64,000 bases of DNA from Anaerolineae bacterium (GTDB lineage: Bacteria > Chloroflexota > Anaerolineae > Promineifilales > Promineifilaceae): NCBI GenBank assembly GCA_019637635.1, contig JAHBVI010000001.1:101958-165957 (forward strand). The letters run 5' to 3'. This document shows, one piece after another, positions 16,958 to 24,899 of this stretch. Position numbers and translations under genes: made by a program. The notes beneath the pieces are model-generated. The model was not told the origin of the DNA and did no database searches. It was given only the letters and a program-made list of their open reading frames with translations. How positions within the stretch are numbered: the stretch's first letter is position 1; every line of letters starts with the position of its first letter.

Positions 16958-16987
16958 CTAACCTGTCCAAGAATAACCGTTTTTCAT
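16958..16987 (-). CDS. Nine-codon ORF MKNGYSWTG, candidate peptide gene or leader peptide
   Basis: The ATG at 16985-16987 is preceded by AAGGAG with an 8-base spacer, and the TAG is at 16958-16960. The encoded peptide MKNGYSWTG contains exactly the GYSWTG unit repeated eleven times at the end of the divergent subtilase (18750-18992). Its serine codon TCT is not used in any unit of that array, so it is not a recent copy of one unit. Downstream on the same strand lie a palindromic hairpin, an exporter and an oligopeptidase. It may be a leader peptide, a peptide signal or a minimal precursor. Translation is inferred only. Confidence 0.55.
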   Translation of the reverse strand: MKNGYSWTG

Positions 16988-17390
16988 GCTGCACACTCCT
17001 TCAGAATATCCGGTTAACCCAACAACAATAAAACTGCGTTGCGACAGGCCCGCAAGAACACCATCACAACACAAGAACAACACACACCACATAAACATGA
17101 TGTGGCAATTCACCCTGGTCAGTCCTATTCAATTGCTGCACTACAAATGAAGTTACATTACCTCGAAATATGTAACCTATTATCCTTAAAGCCTGTCTTA
17201 CAGGCAACAATAAAAATTTCATAAACAACAATGGGAAAAAGGTCATTCACCCCTTTTCCTATTGAGGTGCAGGTGGACGTCCTGGATAATGTAAGTGGGG
17301 CTGGGAGATTGATCCACATACCAGTTACCTCAAACAACATCACAACGGCTTCAAATCGTAAGCAGCAATTCAATGCAGGAGAGAAGTATC
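16988..17390. other. Divergent intergenic region between the mini-ORF and the subtilase gene
   Basis: About 400 bases, AT-richer than average, with no convincing ORF. A short inverted repeat GTTACAT (17151-17157) / ATGTAAC (17170-17176) and a small hairpin CCTGTCTTACAGG (17192-17206 region) lie in the middle. Promoters for both directions should be here, but I could not assign them. Confidence 0.4.
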
Positions 17391-19013
17391 ATGAAGCGCA
17401 TTTTAACCATCAGTTTATTTTTTGTTTTGTTAACGGCCGTTTTCAGCGCCATCCCCTCACATTCACCCACGACCCAATCAATCGTAGTGCAGGCCGCCAA
17501 CAGTCAGGTTGCTGGAGAACTGGCGCAAAAATATGGCGGGCAGATTCAGGCAGAATTGCCCATTATCAACGCCGTGTCGGTAAAGCTGCCGTCCCACCAG
17601 GCAGCGGCCTTAGCCGGTGAGGATCAGGTGGTGGCTATTTATGAAGATGGGCAGGTGAAAGTGGCCGGTAATGCTCCCGAAATGGATGCCCCAGAAGTGA
17701 TCGGCGCGGCTGCGGTGTGGGCGGCCGGGTATCGCGGCCAGGGTATTGGCGTGGCGGTGGTAGATACCGGGATCGCCCCGATGAATTGGAATCGCCAACG
17801 TATTATTGCCCGTTATGACGCCCTGGATAATGGTTCGCACAAACCAGACCCCCATGGCCACGGCACCATGATGGCCAGCCTGATCGGGAATGATCACACC
17901 GACTCGAATGGCACGATTGGTGTGGCCCCTGCCGTCAATTTGGTTGATGTGCGCGTCCTGGATGAAGAGGGAAAAGGTGCTTATTCGGATATCCTGGAAG
18001 GGCTGAATTGGATTCTGCAAAACAAGGATGTTTACAACATTCGAGTTGTCAACCTCTCACTGGTCGGTGGGATTGACAGCCCCTATTGGGCTGATCCCAT
18101 TAACCAGGCGGTTGAGGCGCTTTGGGCTGCCGGGGTTGTGGTTGTGGCGGCAGCCGGGAATGATGGGCCGGGCGCTATGAGTATTGCCGTGCCCGGTAAT
18201 GATCCGTTTGTCATTACAGTTGGCGCGTATACCGACAACTTCACGCCGGCCAATGAAGGCGACGACTACATCACGCCGTTTAGCGGCGCCGGCCCCACCG
18301 AGACAGGTTTTGTGAAACCAGACGTGGTTGCTCCTGGCGCGCATATGGTGGCCATGACCAAAGCCGGTACGACCTGGGCGCACAGCCACCGGGAGGCGCG
18401 CATCCGGGGTGAGTATTACCAGATTGCGGGCACGTCGTCGGCTACGGCCGTGACCTCCGGCGTGGTGGCGCTCATGTTACAGGCCAACCCGGCGATGACG
18501 CCCAATCAGGCGAAATATGCCCTGATGGCGGCGGCCCGGCCGGCGTCTTATGCGGATGGCAGCCTGGCCTGGAGCATTTTCCAGCAAGGGGCGGGGCGTG
18601 TGGATGCGGCCACGGCCGTGCTTAATCCTCCCGCCGGTGAGGCTAATGCCAATATGATTCCCGGCCAACTATACGTTGGCCCGGCCACTTTCCAGGATGG
18701 TGTTTTTGTCATCGTCGGTGAAGATGGGCAGCCTATGTCTGACGCCGCCGGTTATTCCTGGACGGGTGGCTATTCGTGGACAGGCGGTTATTCGTGGACG
18801 GGTGGTTACTCCTGGACAGGTGGCTATTCCTGGACGGGCAGCACCGACTGGCAAGAATGGCAAGATGGCGATGTGTGGCAAAGCGGCTACTCCTGGACGG
18901 GCGGTTACTCCTGGACAGGGGGTTATTCCTGGACGGGCGGTTATTCGTGGACAGGTGGTTACTCCTGGACAGGCGGCTATTCCTGGACAGGTCTGGCTGA
19001 TTACAACAATTGA
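17391..19013 (+). CDS. Secreted S8 subtilisin-like protease with a GYSWTG repeat tail
   Basis: 540 residues, ATG at 17391 after AGGAGAG. Signal peptide at residues 1-25 (MKRILTISLFFVLLTAVFS), then an I9-like propeptide at about 30-95. The catalytic domain at about 100-430 has D125 (AVVDTGIAP), H157 (HGHGTMMASLIG) and S349 (AGTSSATAV). The C-terminal ~85 residues are eleven GYSWTG units split by a tryptophan-rich spacer. The enzyme is likely cell-surface or secreted. The repeat tail could be a binding region or a source of released peptides; the same peptide is encoded by the divergent mini-ORF 400 bases upstream. Confidence 0.9.
   Translation: MKRILTISLFFVLLTAVFSAIPSHSPTTQSIVVQAANSQVAGELAQKYGGQIQAELPIINAVSVKLPSHQAAALAGEDQVVAIYEDGQVKVAGNAPEMDAPEVIGAAAVWAAGYRGQGIGVAVVDTGIAPMNWNRQRIIARYDALDNGSHKPDPHGHGTMMASLIGNDHTDSNGTIGVAPAVNLVDVRVLDEEGKGAYSDILEGLNWILQNKDVYNIRVVNLSLVGGIDSPYWADPINQAVEALWAAGVVVVAAAGNDGPGAMSIAVPGNDPFVITVGAYTDNFTPANEGDDYITPFSGAGPTETGFVKPDVVAPGAHMVAMTKAGTTWAHSHREARIRGEYYQIAGTSSATAVTSGVVALMLQANPAMTPNQAKYALMAAARPASYADGSLAWSIFQQGAGRVDAATAVLNPPAGEANANMIPGQLYVGPATFQDGVFVIVGEDGQPMSDAAGYSWTGGYSWTGGYSWTGGYSWTGGYSWTGSTDWQEWQDGDVWQSGYSWTGGYSWTGGYSWTGGYSWTGGYSWTGGYSWTGLADYNN
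18750..18992 (+). repeat. 18-bp coding repeat array, eleven GYSWTG units
   Basis: Block 1 (18750-18839) has five units. A 15-residue spacer (18840-18884, STDWQEWQDGDVWQS) follows, then block 2 (18885-18992) with six units. Gly, Tyr, Ser, Thr and Gly codons vary at third positions between units (GGT/GGC/GGG, TAT/TAC, TCC/TCG, ACG/ACA), while the peptide never changes. Confidence 0.95.
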
Positions 19014-19080
19014 CGTTGCGAGTAGTTGGTGGCTAGGGCTGGTACCAGCCCCTGGCCACCAGCCCCACAAACAATTTATT

Positions 19081-19119
19081 CCCCATGATCTCCTATGGGC
19101 ATCATGGGGTTTTTGTTTT
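19081..19119 (+). terminator. Intrinsic terminator of the subtilase gene
   Basis: CCCCATGAT (19081-19089) pairs with ATCATGGGG (19101-19109), followed by TTTTTGTTTT. A second hairpin (19028-19060, GGTGGC...GCCACC) precedes it. A classic Rho-independent shape. Confidence 0.85.
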
Positions 19120-19175
19120 AAAGTTGGGTATGGCAGCAATTTTGCTGTGGAAAACTTGCGTGTTCACAATTATTT

Positions 19176-20639
19176 ATGCTTAAGCTACGCAACATCTATT
19201 CAGGTTTTTTGACTCTGGTCGGGGTAACAATTGTTATTTGGGGCGCCTGGTTATTCCTGAATGCGGATGACAAGATTACACTGCTGCTGCTGCTGCTGAT
19301 TGCCATTGCGGCCCAGAGTACGATGACCTATATGGTGGGCGGCCGTTTCGGCGTTTCTGTGAGCGGGGCTATGAGCTATGCAGTGGTCGGTTTATATGAC
19401 CCCATCACCGGCGGCGCGGTGGCGGCTATTGCCGAAATTGGGCTGTGGGTGGTGAATTTGCGTTCAGGCCAGCGCGTATGGAAGGCTGAACTGGAGCGGC
19501 TGGGGGTTAATGCCGGTATGCAGGCCATTTCCATCTGCCTGGCCGGCGTTGCTTTTTATGTGGCCAACAGTTTGTTGGGCGGTGACACGATTTTGGCCCG
19601 TACCGTGCCCTGGCTCGTAGGGGCGGTTGTAGGCGACCAGGTCAATTTTTGGCTGCTGGCGATGATTATCTTTCTGGCGCATGGCATCAAGCCGCTGGAA
19701 ATGTGGCACGATAATCGTTGGGCCGTGCCGATGAATGTGACGGTGATGACAGTGGGTGGGGGGTTGGTGTACACGGCCGTGTCCCTCTTTGGCCTGCTCG
19801 GTTTAGCCATTTTTGTCTTGCCCATTATTCTCTCCGCCTATTCCTTCCGCGTAACCGTCAACAATGCCAAGAAGCAGATGGACAACTTAGAAGACCTGGT
19901 GGCTTTGCGCACCCAGGCATTGGCCGAAGCCAATGATGAACTGGAACGGCTCAACAAAGAAAAAGATCAATTCCTGGCTGTATTAACCCACGATATGCGC
20001 ACGCCGCTCACCAGCATTAAAGGGTATGGCAGTATCTTGCGAGATAGGGAATTGTCCCGTGAACAGCAGGTGCAGATTGCCAATGTGGTGCTGCGCAGCC
20101 AGGAAACGCTGCTGGAGATTGTGAACAATATCCTCGATCTGGAAAAGATGACTTCTGGCGCCGGGCTGGAACTAGACCTGTCGGAGTTTGATCTGGCCCT
20201 GTTGGCGAAGAGTACGGCGGAAACGGTGCAGGCGCAGGCTTTAGAAAAACAAATCAGTCTGAAATTTGATCCTGTGCCCACACCTATTTTGATTACGGCC
20301 GATGAAAAGAAGATCGAGCGCGTTCTGACCAACCTCATCTCCAATGCCATCAAATATACCCCAAAGGCGGGGGAAGTGGAGGTGGCGGTGAGCGCAAACG
20401 GCCGTTACGCCCTGGTTGAGATTGCAGATTCCGGCTACGGCATCCCCGAAGATGAACTGCCGTATATTTTTGACCGCTACAGCCGTGTCAAGGGGCACCA
20501 AAACCTGGCCATTGGCACCGGCTTAGGTCTGGCTATTGTCAAAAACCTGGTAGAAGCGCATCTGGGTTTCATTTCTGTAGACAGTGAAGTGGATAAGGGC
20601 AGCACCTTTACCGTGCGATTACCACTCAACCAGCCTTGA
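19176..20639 (+). CDS. Membrane-bound sensor histidine kinase
   Basis: 487 residues. Residues 1-225 contain about six hydrophobic helices with no recognised extracellular sensor domain, then a coiled-coil (ALRTQALAEANDELERLNKE). HisKA carries the phospho-acceptor H272 in LAVLTHDMRTPLTSIKGY, and HATPase has N-box NLISNAIKYTP, G1 DSGYGIPE, F-box YIFDRYSR and G2 GTGLGLAIVKNL. The start at 19176 has no obvious Shine-Dalgarno sequence. It follows the subtilase gene but behind a strong terminator, so co-transcription is unlikely. No response regulator is adjacent. Confidence 0.87.
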   Translation: MLKLRNIYSGFLTLVGVTIVIWGAWLFLNADDKITLLLLLLIAIAAQSTMTYMVGGRFGVSVSGAMSYAVVGLYDPITGGAVAAIAEIGLWVVNLRSGQRVWKAELERLGVNAGMQAISICLAGVAFYVANSLLGGDTILARTVPWLVGAVVGDQVNFWLLAMIIFLAHGIKPLEMWHDNRWAVPMNVTVMTVGGGLVYTAVSLFGLLGLAIFVLPIILSAYSFRVTVNNAKKQMDNLEDLVALRTQALAEANDELERLNKEKDQFLAVLTHDMRTPLTSIKGYGSILRDRELSREQQVQIANVVLRSQETLLEIVNNILDLEKMTSGAGLELDLSEFDLALLAKSTAETVQAQALEKQISLKFDPVPTPILITADEKKIERVLTNLISNAIKYTPKAGEVEVAVSANGRYALVEIADSGYGIPEDELPYIFDRYSRVKGHQNLAIGTGLGLAIVKNLVEAHLGFISVDSEVDKGSTFTVRLPLNQP

Positions 20640-20674
20640 GTTGTGGCGATTGGCGCCTGGCGCCACTTACTCAG

Positions 20675-21169
20675 TTACCACAACTCCGACCCCGCATCCC
20701 CTTTGAACGGGCCAACCACATCGCTGGTGATCCAGCCGCCATAAAAGCCACCTGGTTGCGGCGTCACTTCTTCACCATCTACCGTGCAAGAATCCATATA
20801 TTGGGCATAAAAGGCAATATACATGCGAATGGGCGCAAACGCCGGTGTGGGGGCGGGGTAATACCAGGCGGCAATGTCCACCACCCGGTCGCCGACCATT
20901 ACGCCATAATAATGCGCCTCCCCTTTCCACTCACAAAATGAACGATTGAAGCGGGGGATCAGGTAATCCATCTGTACATCCTCAGGCGGAATGTAATAGA
21001 CGGGGGGGTGGCTGGTTTCCAGCACCCGTATCGCCCGGCGGGTATCGGCAATGATGACGCCGCCAAACTTTACTTGAATGTGTTTTGCGCAATCTTCCAG
21101 GCGTGGCGGGCGGGGGTAATCCCATACCGATTCCTGGCCTGGCCCTGGTTCAATTCGCCGCATCCGCAT
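20675..21169 (-). CDS. DUF427 family protein
   Basis: 164 residues from the ATG at 21169 behind AAAGGAG. The DUF427 pattern is visible: VKFGGVIIADTRRAIRVLETSHPPVYYIPPEDV near residue 50, then FCEWKGEAHYYGV and VDIAAWYYPAP in the middle. The fold is known but the biochemical function is not. It lies 62 bases downstream of a LysR gene on the same strand and may be its target or partner. Confidence 0.82.
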   Translation of the reverse strand: MRMRRIEPGPGQESVWDYPRPPRLEDCAKHIQVKFGGVIIADTRRAIRVLETSHPPVYYIPPEDVQMDYLIPRFNRSFCEWKGEAHYYGVMVGDRVVDIAAWYYPAPTPAFAPIRMYIAFYAQYMDSCTVDGEEVTPQPGGFYGGWITSDVVGPFKGDAGSELW

Positions 21170-21231
21170 CCTAAAATTCTCCTTTAATAGGTTTGATGGC
21201 TGGTACGAGCAACCAGCCACCACTTGCCAGT

Positions 21232-22116
21232 TTAGCGTGGCCGTGTGCTATGCCATACGGCCGTCACAATGTCCACAAAGGATTGTTCCAGTTCGGTCAA
21301 CTGCCGTTCGCGGCGGGTAATGACAATGGCGTCCCAATCAAACTGAAAGTCGGGCACGTTGAGTTCTACCAGATGGGACACGGCCGTTAGCCGGCGCGGT
21401 AAAAAGGTGACGCTGTTCGGCAACTGTGCCATGGGGATGGCCGCTGCTAACGGCACCCGTACAGTTGGCCCGGTCGCCACGCTAATCTGGCGCAAACTTT
21501 CCAGATAGGCGTCAAACGCCGCGCCCCAATGGATGATGATCAGTTGGTACTGCCACAGTTGGGCGATGGGCACGGCCGTTGCTCCCGCCAGCTCGTGTTC
21601 CGGTGATACCGCCGCCACCATTTCATCGTGCAGCCGCAGCAGCGTTTGTGTTTGGCTGGCATAACGGGGAAAGGCGGCGGCCATGGCCAGATTGACCACG
21701 CCATCGAGCAACTGATTGACGGCAAAATCGGAATGACCGGCCTCCACATACAGCTCCGCCTGGGGATGGGCCTGCCCAAAGCGATTCACTACCTCCGGCA
21801 ACAAATAGGTTGCCAGGGAGAAGGGGCAGCACACCGTCACTTTGCCTACTGTGCCAATCTGGGCGGCGCGCACGGCCGTGTAACCCGCATCCAGAATCCC
21901 CAACGCCCGCTCCGCATAGTCCACAAACGTGCGCCCCATCAGCGTCAGTTGCACCGGGCGCCGGTCCCGAAAAAACAACTCCCCGCCCAAACTTTGCTCT
22001 AATTGCTGAATCCGGGCGCTGAGCGACGGTTGTGTCAGGTTAAGTCGGGAAGCAGCCCCCGTAAAACTGCCTTCCCGCACCACTGCTAAAAATGCTTCGA
22101 TCTGCCCTAGTTCCAT
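21232..22116 (-). CDS. LysR-family transcriptional regulator
   Basis: 294 residues. The N-terminal winged helix-turn-helix (MELGQIEAFLAVVREGSFTG, then AASRLNLTQPSLSARIQQLE) is canonical, followed by a periplasmic-binding-protein-like effector domain from about residue 90. No ligand can be named. It is divergent from a REC-domain gene across a 215-base AT-rich intergenic region, where it would be expected to bind, and lies upstream of the DUF427 gene on the same strand. Confidence 0.9.
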   Translation of the reverse strand: MELGQIEAFLAVVREGSFTGAASRLNLTQPSLSARIQQLEQSLGGELFFRDRRPVQLTLMGRTFVDYAERALGILDAGYTAVRAAQIGTVGKVTVCCPFSLATYLLPEVVNRFGQAHPQAELYVEAGHSDFAVNQLLDGVVNLAMAAAFPRYASQTQTLLRLHDEMVAAVSPEHELAGATAVPIAQLWQYQLIIIHWGAAFDAYLESLRQISVATGPTVRVPLAAAIPMAQLPNSVTFLPRRLTAVSHLVELNVPDFQFDWDAIVITRRERQLTELEQSFVDIVTAVWHSTRPR

Positions 22117-22331
22117 GGTGATACACTTTAGTATAGCCCAGAATGCCAGAAATAAAGATTGTATAGCCCCAAATCCCTATAGGGTTGCCCACTATACTAT
22201 CAAAATTTTCTATAAAAGGTATAGCTAATATAGCCTTGAGGCGACTTTGTGTTTGTGATAATCTGCCCACTATTGCTAAAAAAGGTTCAGCTTTTTAGAA
22301 AAGCTGAACATTTGGAAAAGAGAGGATCATC
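22117..22331. promoter_or_regulatory. AT-rich divergent promoter region between LysR and REC genes
   Basis: It contains several TATAG/CTATA motifs (TATAGCCC at 22133 and 22162, CTATACTATC near 22193, GGTATAGCTAATATAGCC near 22219), giving dyads of the T-N11-A type favoured by LysR regulators. The binding role is inferred from position. Confidence 0.4.
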
Positions 22332-22751
22332 ATGGTCAAACGGGTCTTGTATGTGGAAGATCATCCAAACAACAGGTTATTGGTGCAGCGGATTGTGCAG
22401 GCCGAAGGGCTGGAATTTTTAGCAGCGGCGGATGCCGAAACGGGCTGGCACACGGCCGTTACCCACCAACCCGACCTCATCTTTATGGATTTGCACCTGC
22501 CGGGTGGTCTTACCGGCTTTGACCTTACCCGCCAACTACGGCAGCACCCCGCCTTTGCCCATACGCCCATCATCGCCCTCACGGCCTTTGGCAATGACGA
22601 GGCCGAACAGGCAGCGCTGGCTGCTGGCTGCAACGACTTCCTGCGCAAACCGGCCGACATTCGCCAGATTCGCGCCATCCTGCGCCAACACCTGGGCGAG
22701 CCAACCCAAACGGCTCAACCGGCCACGGCCGTACCCGTTGTCTACCTCTAA
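22332..22751 (+). CDS. Single-domain (CheY/SpoOF-like) response regulator
   Basis: 139 residues: one REC domain (YVEDHPNN, phospho-acceptor Asp near residue 55 in LIFMDLHLPGG, IIALTAFGN, FLRKPAD) and a short proline/threonine-rich tail, with no output domain. ATG at 22332 after AGAGGATC. Such proteins pass phosphate in relays or bind partner proteins. The divergent LysR gene may control it. No kinase is adjacent. Confidence 0.87.
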   Translation: MVKRVLYVEDHPNNRLLVQRIVQAEGLEFLAAADAETGWHTAVTHQPDLIFMDLHLPGGLTGFDLTRQLRQHPAFAHTPIIALTAFGNDEAEQAALAAGCNDFLRKPADIRQIRAILRQHLGEPTQTAQPATAVPVVYL

Positions 22752-22754
22752 AAT

Positions 22755-22820
22755 TATGAATTAGGAATTATGAAAGGGAGCCTCCGGCTTCATAATTCCT
22801 AATTCATAATTCCTAATTCC
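22755..22820. repeat. Inverted short-unit array, ATTATGA/TCATAAT flavour
   Basis: Left arm AATTATGAATTAGGAATTATGA, right arm TCATAATTCCTAATTCATAA plus one more unit, loop AAGGGAGCCTCCGGCT. It ends 2 bases before the threonine synthase ATG, occupying the place of a Shine-Dalgarno sequence. Confidence 0.8.
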
Positions 22821-22822
22821 CC

Positions 22823-23986
22823 ATGAGCTACCTCTCCCACCTGGAATGTTCCCTGACCGGGCAGTGTTATGACGCCGACCAGGTCATTCGCCTCAGCGAC
22901 GCCGGGCAGCCGCTGCTGGCCCGGTATGACCTGGCTAAGGCAGCGGCAGAATTAGACCGGGATCGGGTCATGTCACGGCCGTGTGACATGTGGCGCTTCC
23001 GGGAACTTCTGCCCGTGCGTGATCCGCACTACATCACCACCTTTGGTGAAGGTGGCAAGCCCGTCCTCAAACTAGACCAATTAGGTCGTCGGCTTGGCCT
23101 CAACCAGCTTTATTTGAAGGATGAAGGGCAAAACCCTACCGGCAGTTTTAAGGCGTTGGGGTTGGCTGCCGCTGTCAGCCGTGCCCGCGAATTGGGTGTT
23201 ACCGAATTTGTCATTCCCACCGCCGGTAACGCCGGCGGCGCGTTGGCCGCCTATGCCGCCCGCGCCGGGCTGCGCGCCCACGTTTACATGCCCCAAGACG
23301 CCCCGTTGATCAACATCAACGAAGTGCAGATGACCGGCGCTGACCTGCGCCTGATCAACGGGCTGATTAACGACGCCGGCCGGGAGGCGGCTGCCGACGC
23401 TATTGTGGGCGGCTGGTTCGATGTGTCCACCCTTAAAGAACCGTACCGCGTCGAAGGCAAAAAAATCATGGGGTATGAACTGGCCGCCGCGTTCAACTGG
23501 GAACTGCCGGATGTGATTATTTACCCTACCGGCGGCGGCACCGGGTTGATTGGCATGTGGAAAGCGTTTGCCGAAATGGAGGAGTTGGGCTGGATTGGCC
23601 GCCAGCGGCCACGCATGGTTACCGTCCAGGCTGATGGCTGCGCCCCGGTGGTCAAGGCTTTCTATGAAGGCTGGGAAGCGACCCAACCCTGGGAAAATGC
23701 GGCCACATTGGCCGGCGGCCTGCGTGTGCCCGTGACCATTGGTGGGCGTTTGATGTTGCAGGCATTACGAGAAAGTGAGGGCACGGCCGTAGCGGTGAGC
23801 GACGGCCGTATCTTTGAAGCGCAACAACTCCTGGCCCGCAGCGAAGGTATCTTCGTCTCCTTTGAAGCCGCCGCCACCATTGCCGCCCTGCAAGAGCTGG
23901 TGGCGCAACAATGGCTTCATCCCGATGAGCGCGTCCTGGTCTTTAACACCGGCAGCGGGTTAAAATACCGCCTCCTATTGTCATAA
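22823..23986 (+). CDS. thrC: Threonine synthase-like PLP enzyme
   Basis: 387 residues. The PLP lysine is K110 in LKDEGQNPTGSFKALG, the phosphate-binding loop is TAGNAGGALAAYAARAG (about 135-150), and YPTGGGTGLIGMWKA contacts the cofactor. The N-terminus LECSLTGQCYDADQ resembles the start of class II threonine synthases, which convert O-phosphohomoserine to threonine. No other threonine-pathway gene is adjacent. The start codon directly abuts an intergenic hairpin array and has no visible Shine-Dalgarno sequence. A related diaminopropionate or cysteate-type lyase is a less likely reading. Confidence 0.83.
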   Translation: MSYLSHLECSLTGQCYDADQVIRLSDAGQPLLARYDLAKAAAELDRDRVMSRPCDMWRFRELLPVRDPHYITTFGEGGKPVLKLDQLGRRLGLNQLYLKDEGQNPTGSFKALGLAAAVSRARELGVTEFVIPTAGNAGGALAAYAARAGLRAHVYMPQDAPLININEVQMTGADLRLINGLINDAGREAAADAIVGGWFDVSTLKEPYRVEGKKIMGYELAAAFNWELPDVIIYPTGGGTGLIGMWKAFAEMEELGWIGRQRPRMVTVQADGCAPVVKAFYEGWEATQPWENAATLAGGLRVPVTIGGRLMLQALRESEGTAVAVSDGRIFEAQQLLARSEGIFVSFEAAATIAALQELVAQQWLHPDERVLVFNTGSGLKYRLLLS

Positions 23987-23989
23987 ATG

Positions 23990-24049
23990 TAATTGGGTAA
24001 CTGGGTTATTGACGCAATTACTCCATTACCCAGTTACCCAATTACCCAT
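23990..24049. repeat. Inverted short-unit array, AATTGGGTAA flavour
   Basis: Left arm TAATTGGGTAACTGGGTTA, right arm built of TTACCCAGTTACCCAATTACCC. It separates the threonine synthase and enoyl-CoA hydratase genes; a GGAGG ribosome-binding site follows it. Confidence 0.78.
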
Positions 24050-24064
24050 AAGCGGAGGCATTCC

Positions 24065-24856
24065 ATGGACGATCTCGTCATCACCCGGCAGCATGATGCC
24101 ATTTTTGAAATTATCCTCAACCGGCCAGACAAACGAAATGCCATCAATGTGGAGCTATTTACGCAGTTTGACACGGCCGTGCAGCAAGCCAACCGCACCC
24201 CTGGCCTGCGCGCCGTCTTCATTCGTGGCGAGGGCAAGGCATTTTCGGCCGGCATTGACGTCAGCGCCCTGTTGGGCATGGCCGACCGCTACGGCCCCCA
24301 CTGGCAAACCCGGATGCGCGCCATCACCGATGACTTCCAGCGGGTGCTGACGCGCCTGGAACGGCTGGAATTGCCCACCATCGCCCTCTTACACGGGTAC
24401 TGTCTGGGTTTAGCCATGGAACTGGCGCTGGCCTGTGACATTCGTCTGGCGGCCACCGGCACCATGCTAGGGCTGCCCGAAACCCGCCTGGGCATGATAC
24501 CCGATGTGGGCGGCACGACCCGCCTGGTACGGCTGGTCGGTCCCGCCCGCGCTAAAGAACTTATCTTCACCGGCCGTCAGTTTAGTGCCGAAATGGCTGC
24601 ACAATGGGGCATTGTCAACGATGTCGTCCCCCCAGACGCACTCACCGCCAGAGCGGAAGAATTAGCGGCGGAAATCTGCCAGGGCGCGCCGCTGGCCGTG
24701 GGCATGGCCAAACGAGTGATTGATGGCTTCAGCGATATTGATCGGGGGTTGCAATTAGAAGGATGGGCACAAAGCCAGCTTTTCCACACCGAAGATTTTA
24801 TGGAAGGCGCACAGAGCTTTCTGACGAAACGCCCTCCGAACTGGAAAGGTAAATAA
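24065..24856 (+). CDS. Enoyl-CoA hydratase/isomerase family protein
   Basis: 263 residues, ATG at 24065 after GGAGGCATTCC. Crotonase fold: the first oxyanion-hole loop AFSAGIDVSALLGM near residues 60-72, the second loop LHGYCLGLAMELALACDIR at about 108-126, and LPETRLGMIPDVGGTTRL with an acidic residue near the active site. Acts on acyl-CoA esters, probably in fatty-acid or amino-acid breakdown; the exact substrate cannot be read. It stands alone between two arrays and converges on mrdA. Confidence 0.85.
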   Translation: MDDLVITRQHDAIFEIILNRPDKRNAINVELFTQFDTAVQQANRTPGLRAVFIRGEGKAFSAGIDVSALLGMADRYGPHWQTRMRAITDDFQRVLTRLERLELPTIALLHGYCLGLAMELALACDIRLAATGTMLGLPETRLGMIPDVGGTTRLVRLVGPARAKELIFTGRQFSAEMAAQWGIVNDVVPPDALTARAEELAAEICQGAPLAVGMAKRVIDGFSDIDRGLQLEGWAQSQLFHTEDFMEGAQSFLTKRPPNWKGK

Positions 24857-24862
24857 ATGATT

Positions 24863-24899
24863 GTAACCCGTAATCCGCTATCGGATTACGGATTACGGC
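24863..24899. repeat. Inverted short-unit array, TAATCCG flavour
   Basis: GTAACCCGTAATCCG pairs with CGGATTACGGATTACGG. It lies between two convergent genes and contains the stop codon of mrdA (24893-24895). A plausible two-way terminator without T-run. Confidence 0.75.

Noticed and set aside
17039..17246. 60-codon ORFs on both strands upstream of the subtilase
   Set aside because: No ribosome-binding site or recognisable domain in an AT-rich leader region.
18676..19212. Long open frames in other frames over the GYSWTG array (also 18776-19000 and minus strand 18669-19139)
   Set aside because: An 18-bp repeat without stops keeps all frames open. Third-position variation fits only the subtilase frame.
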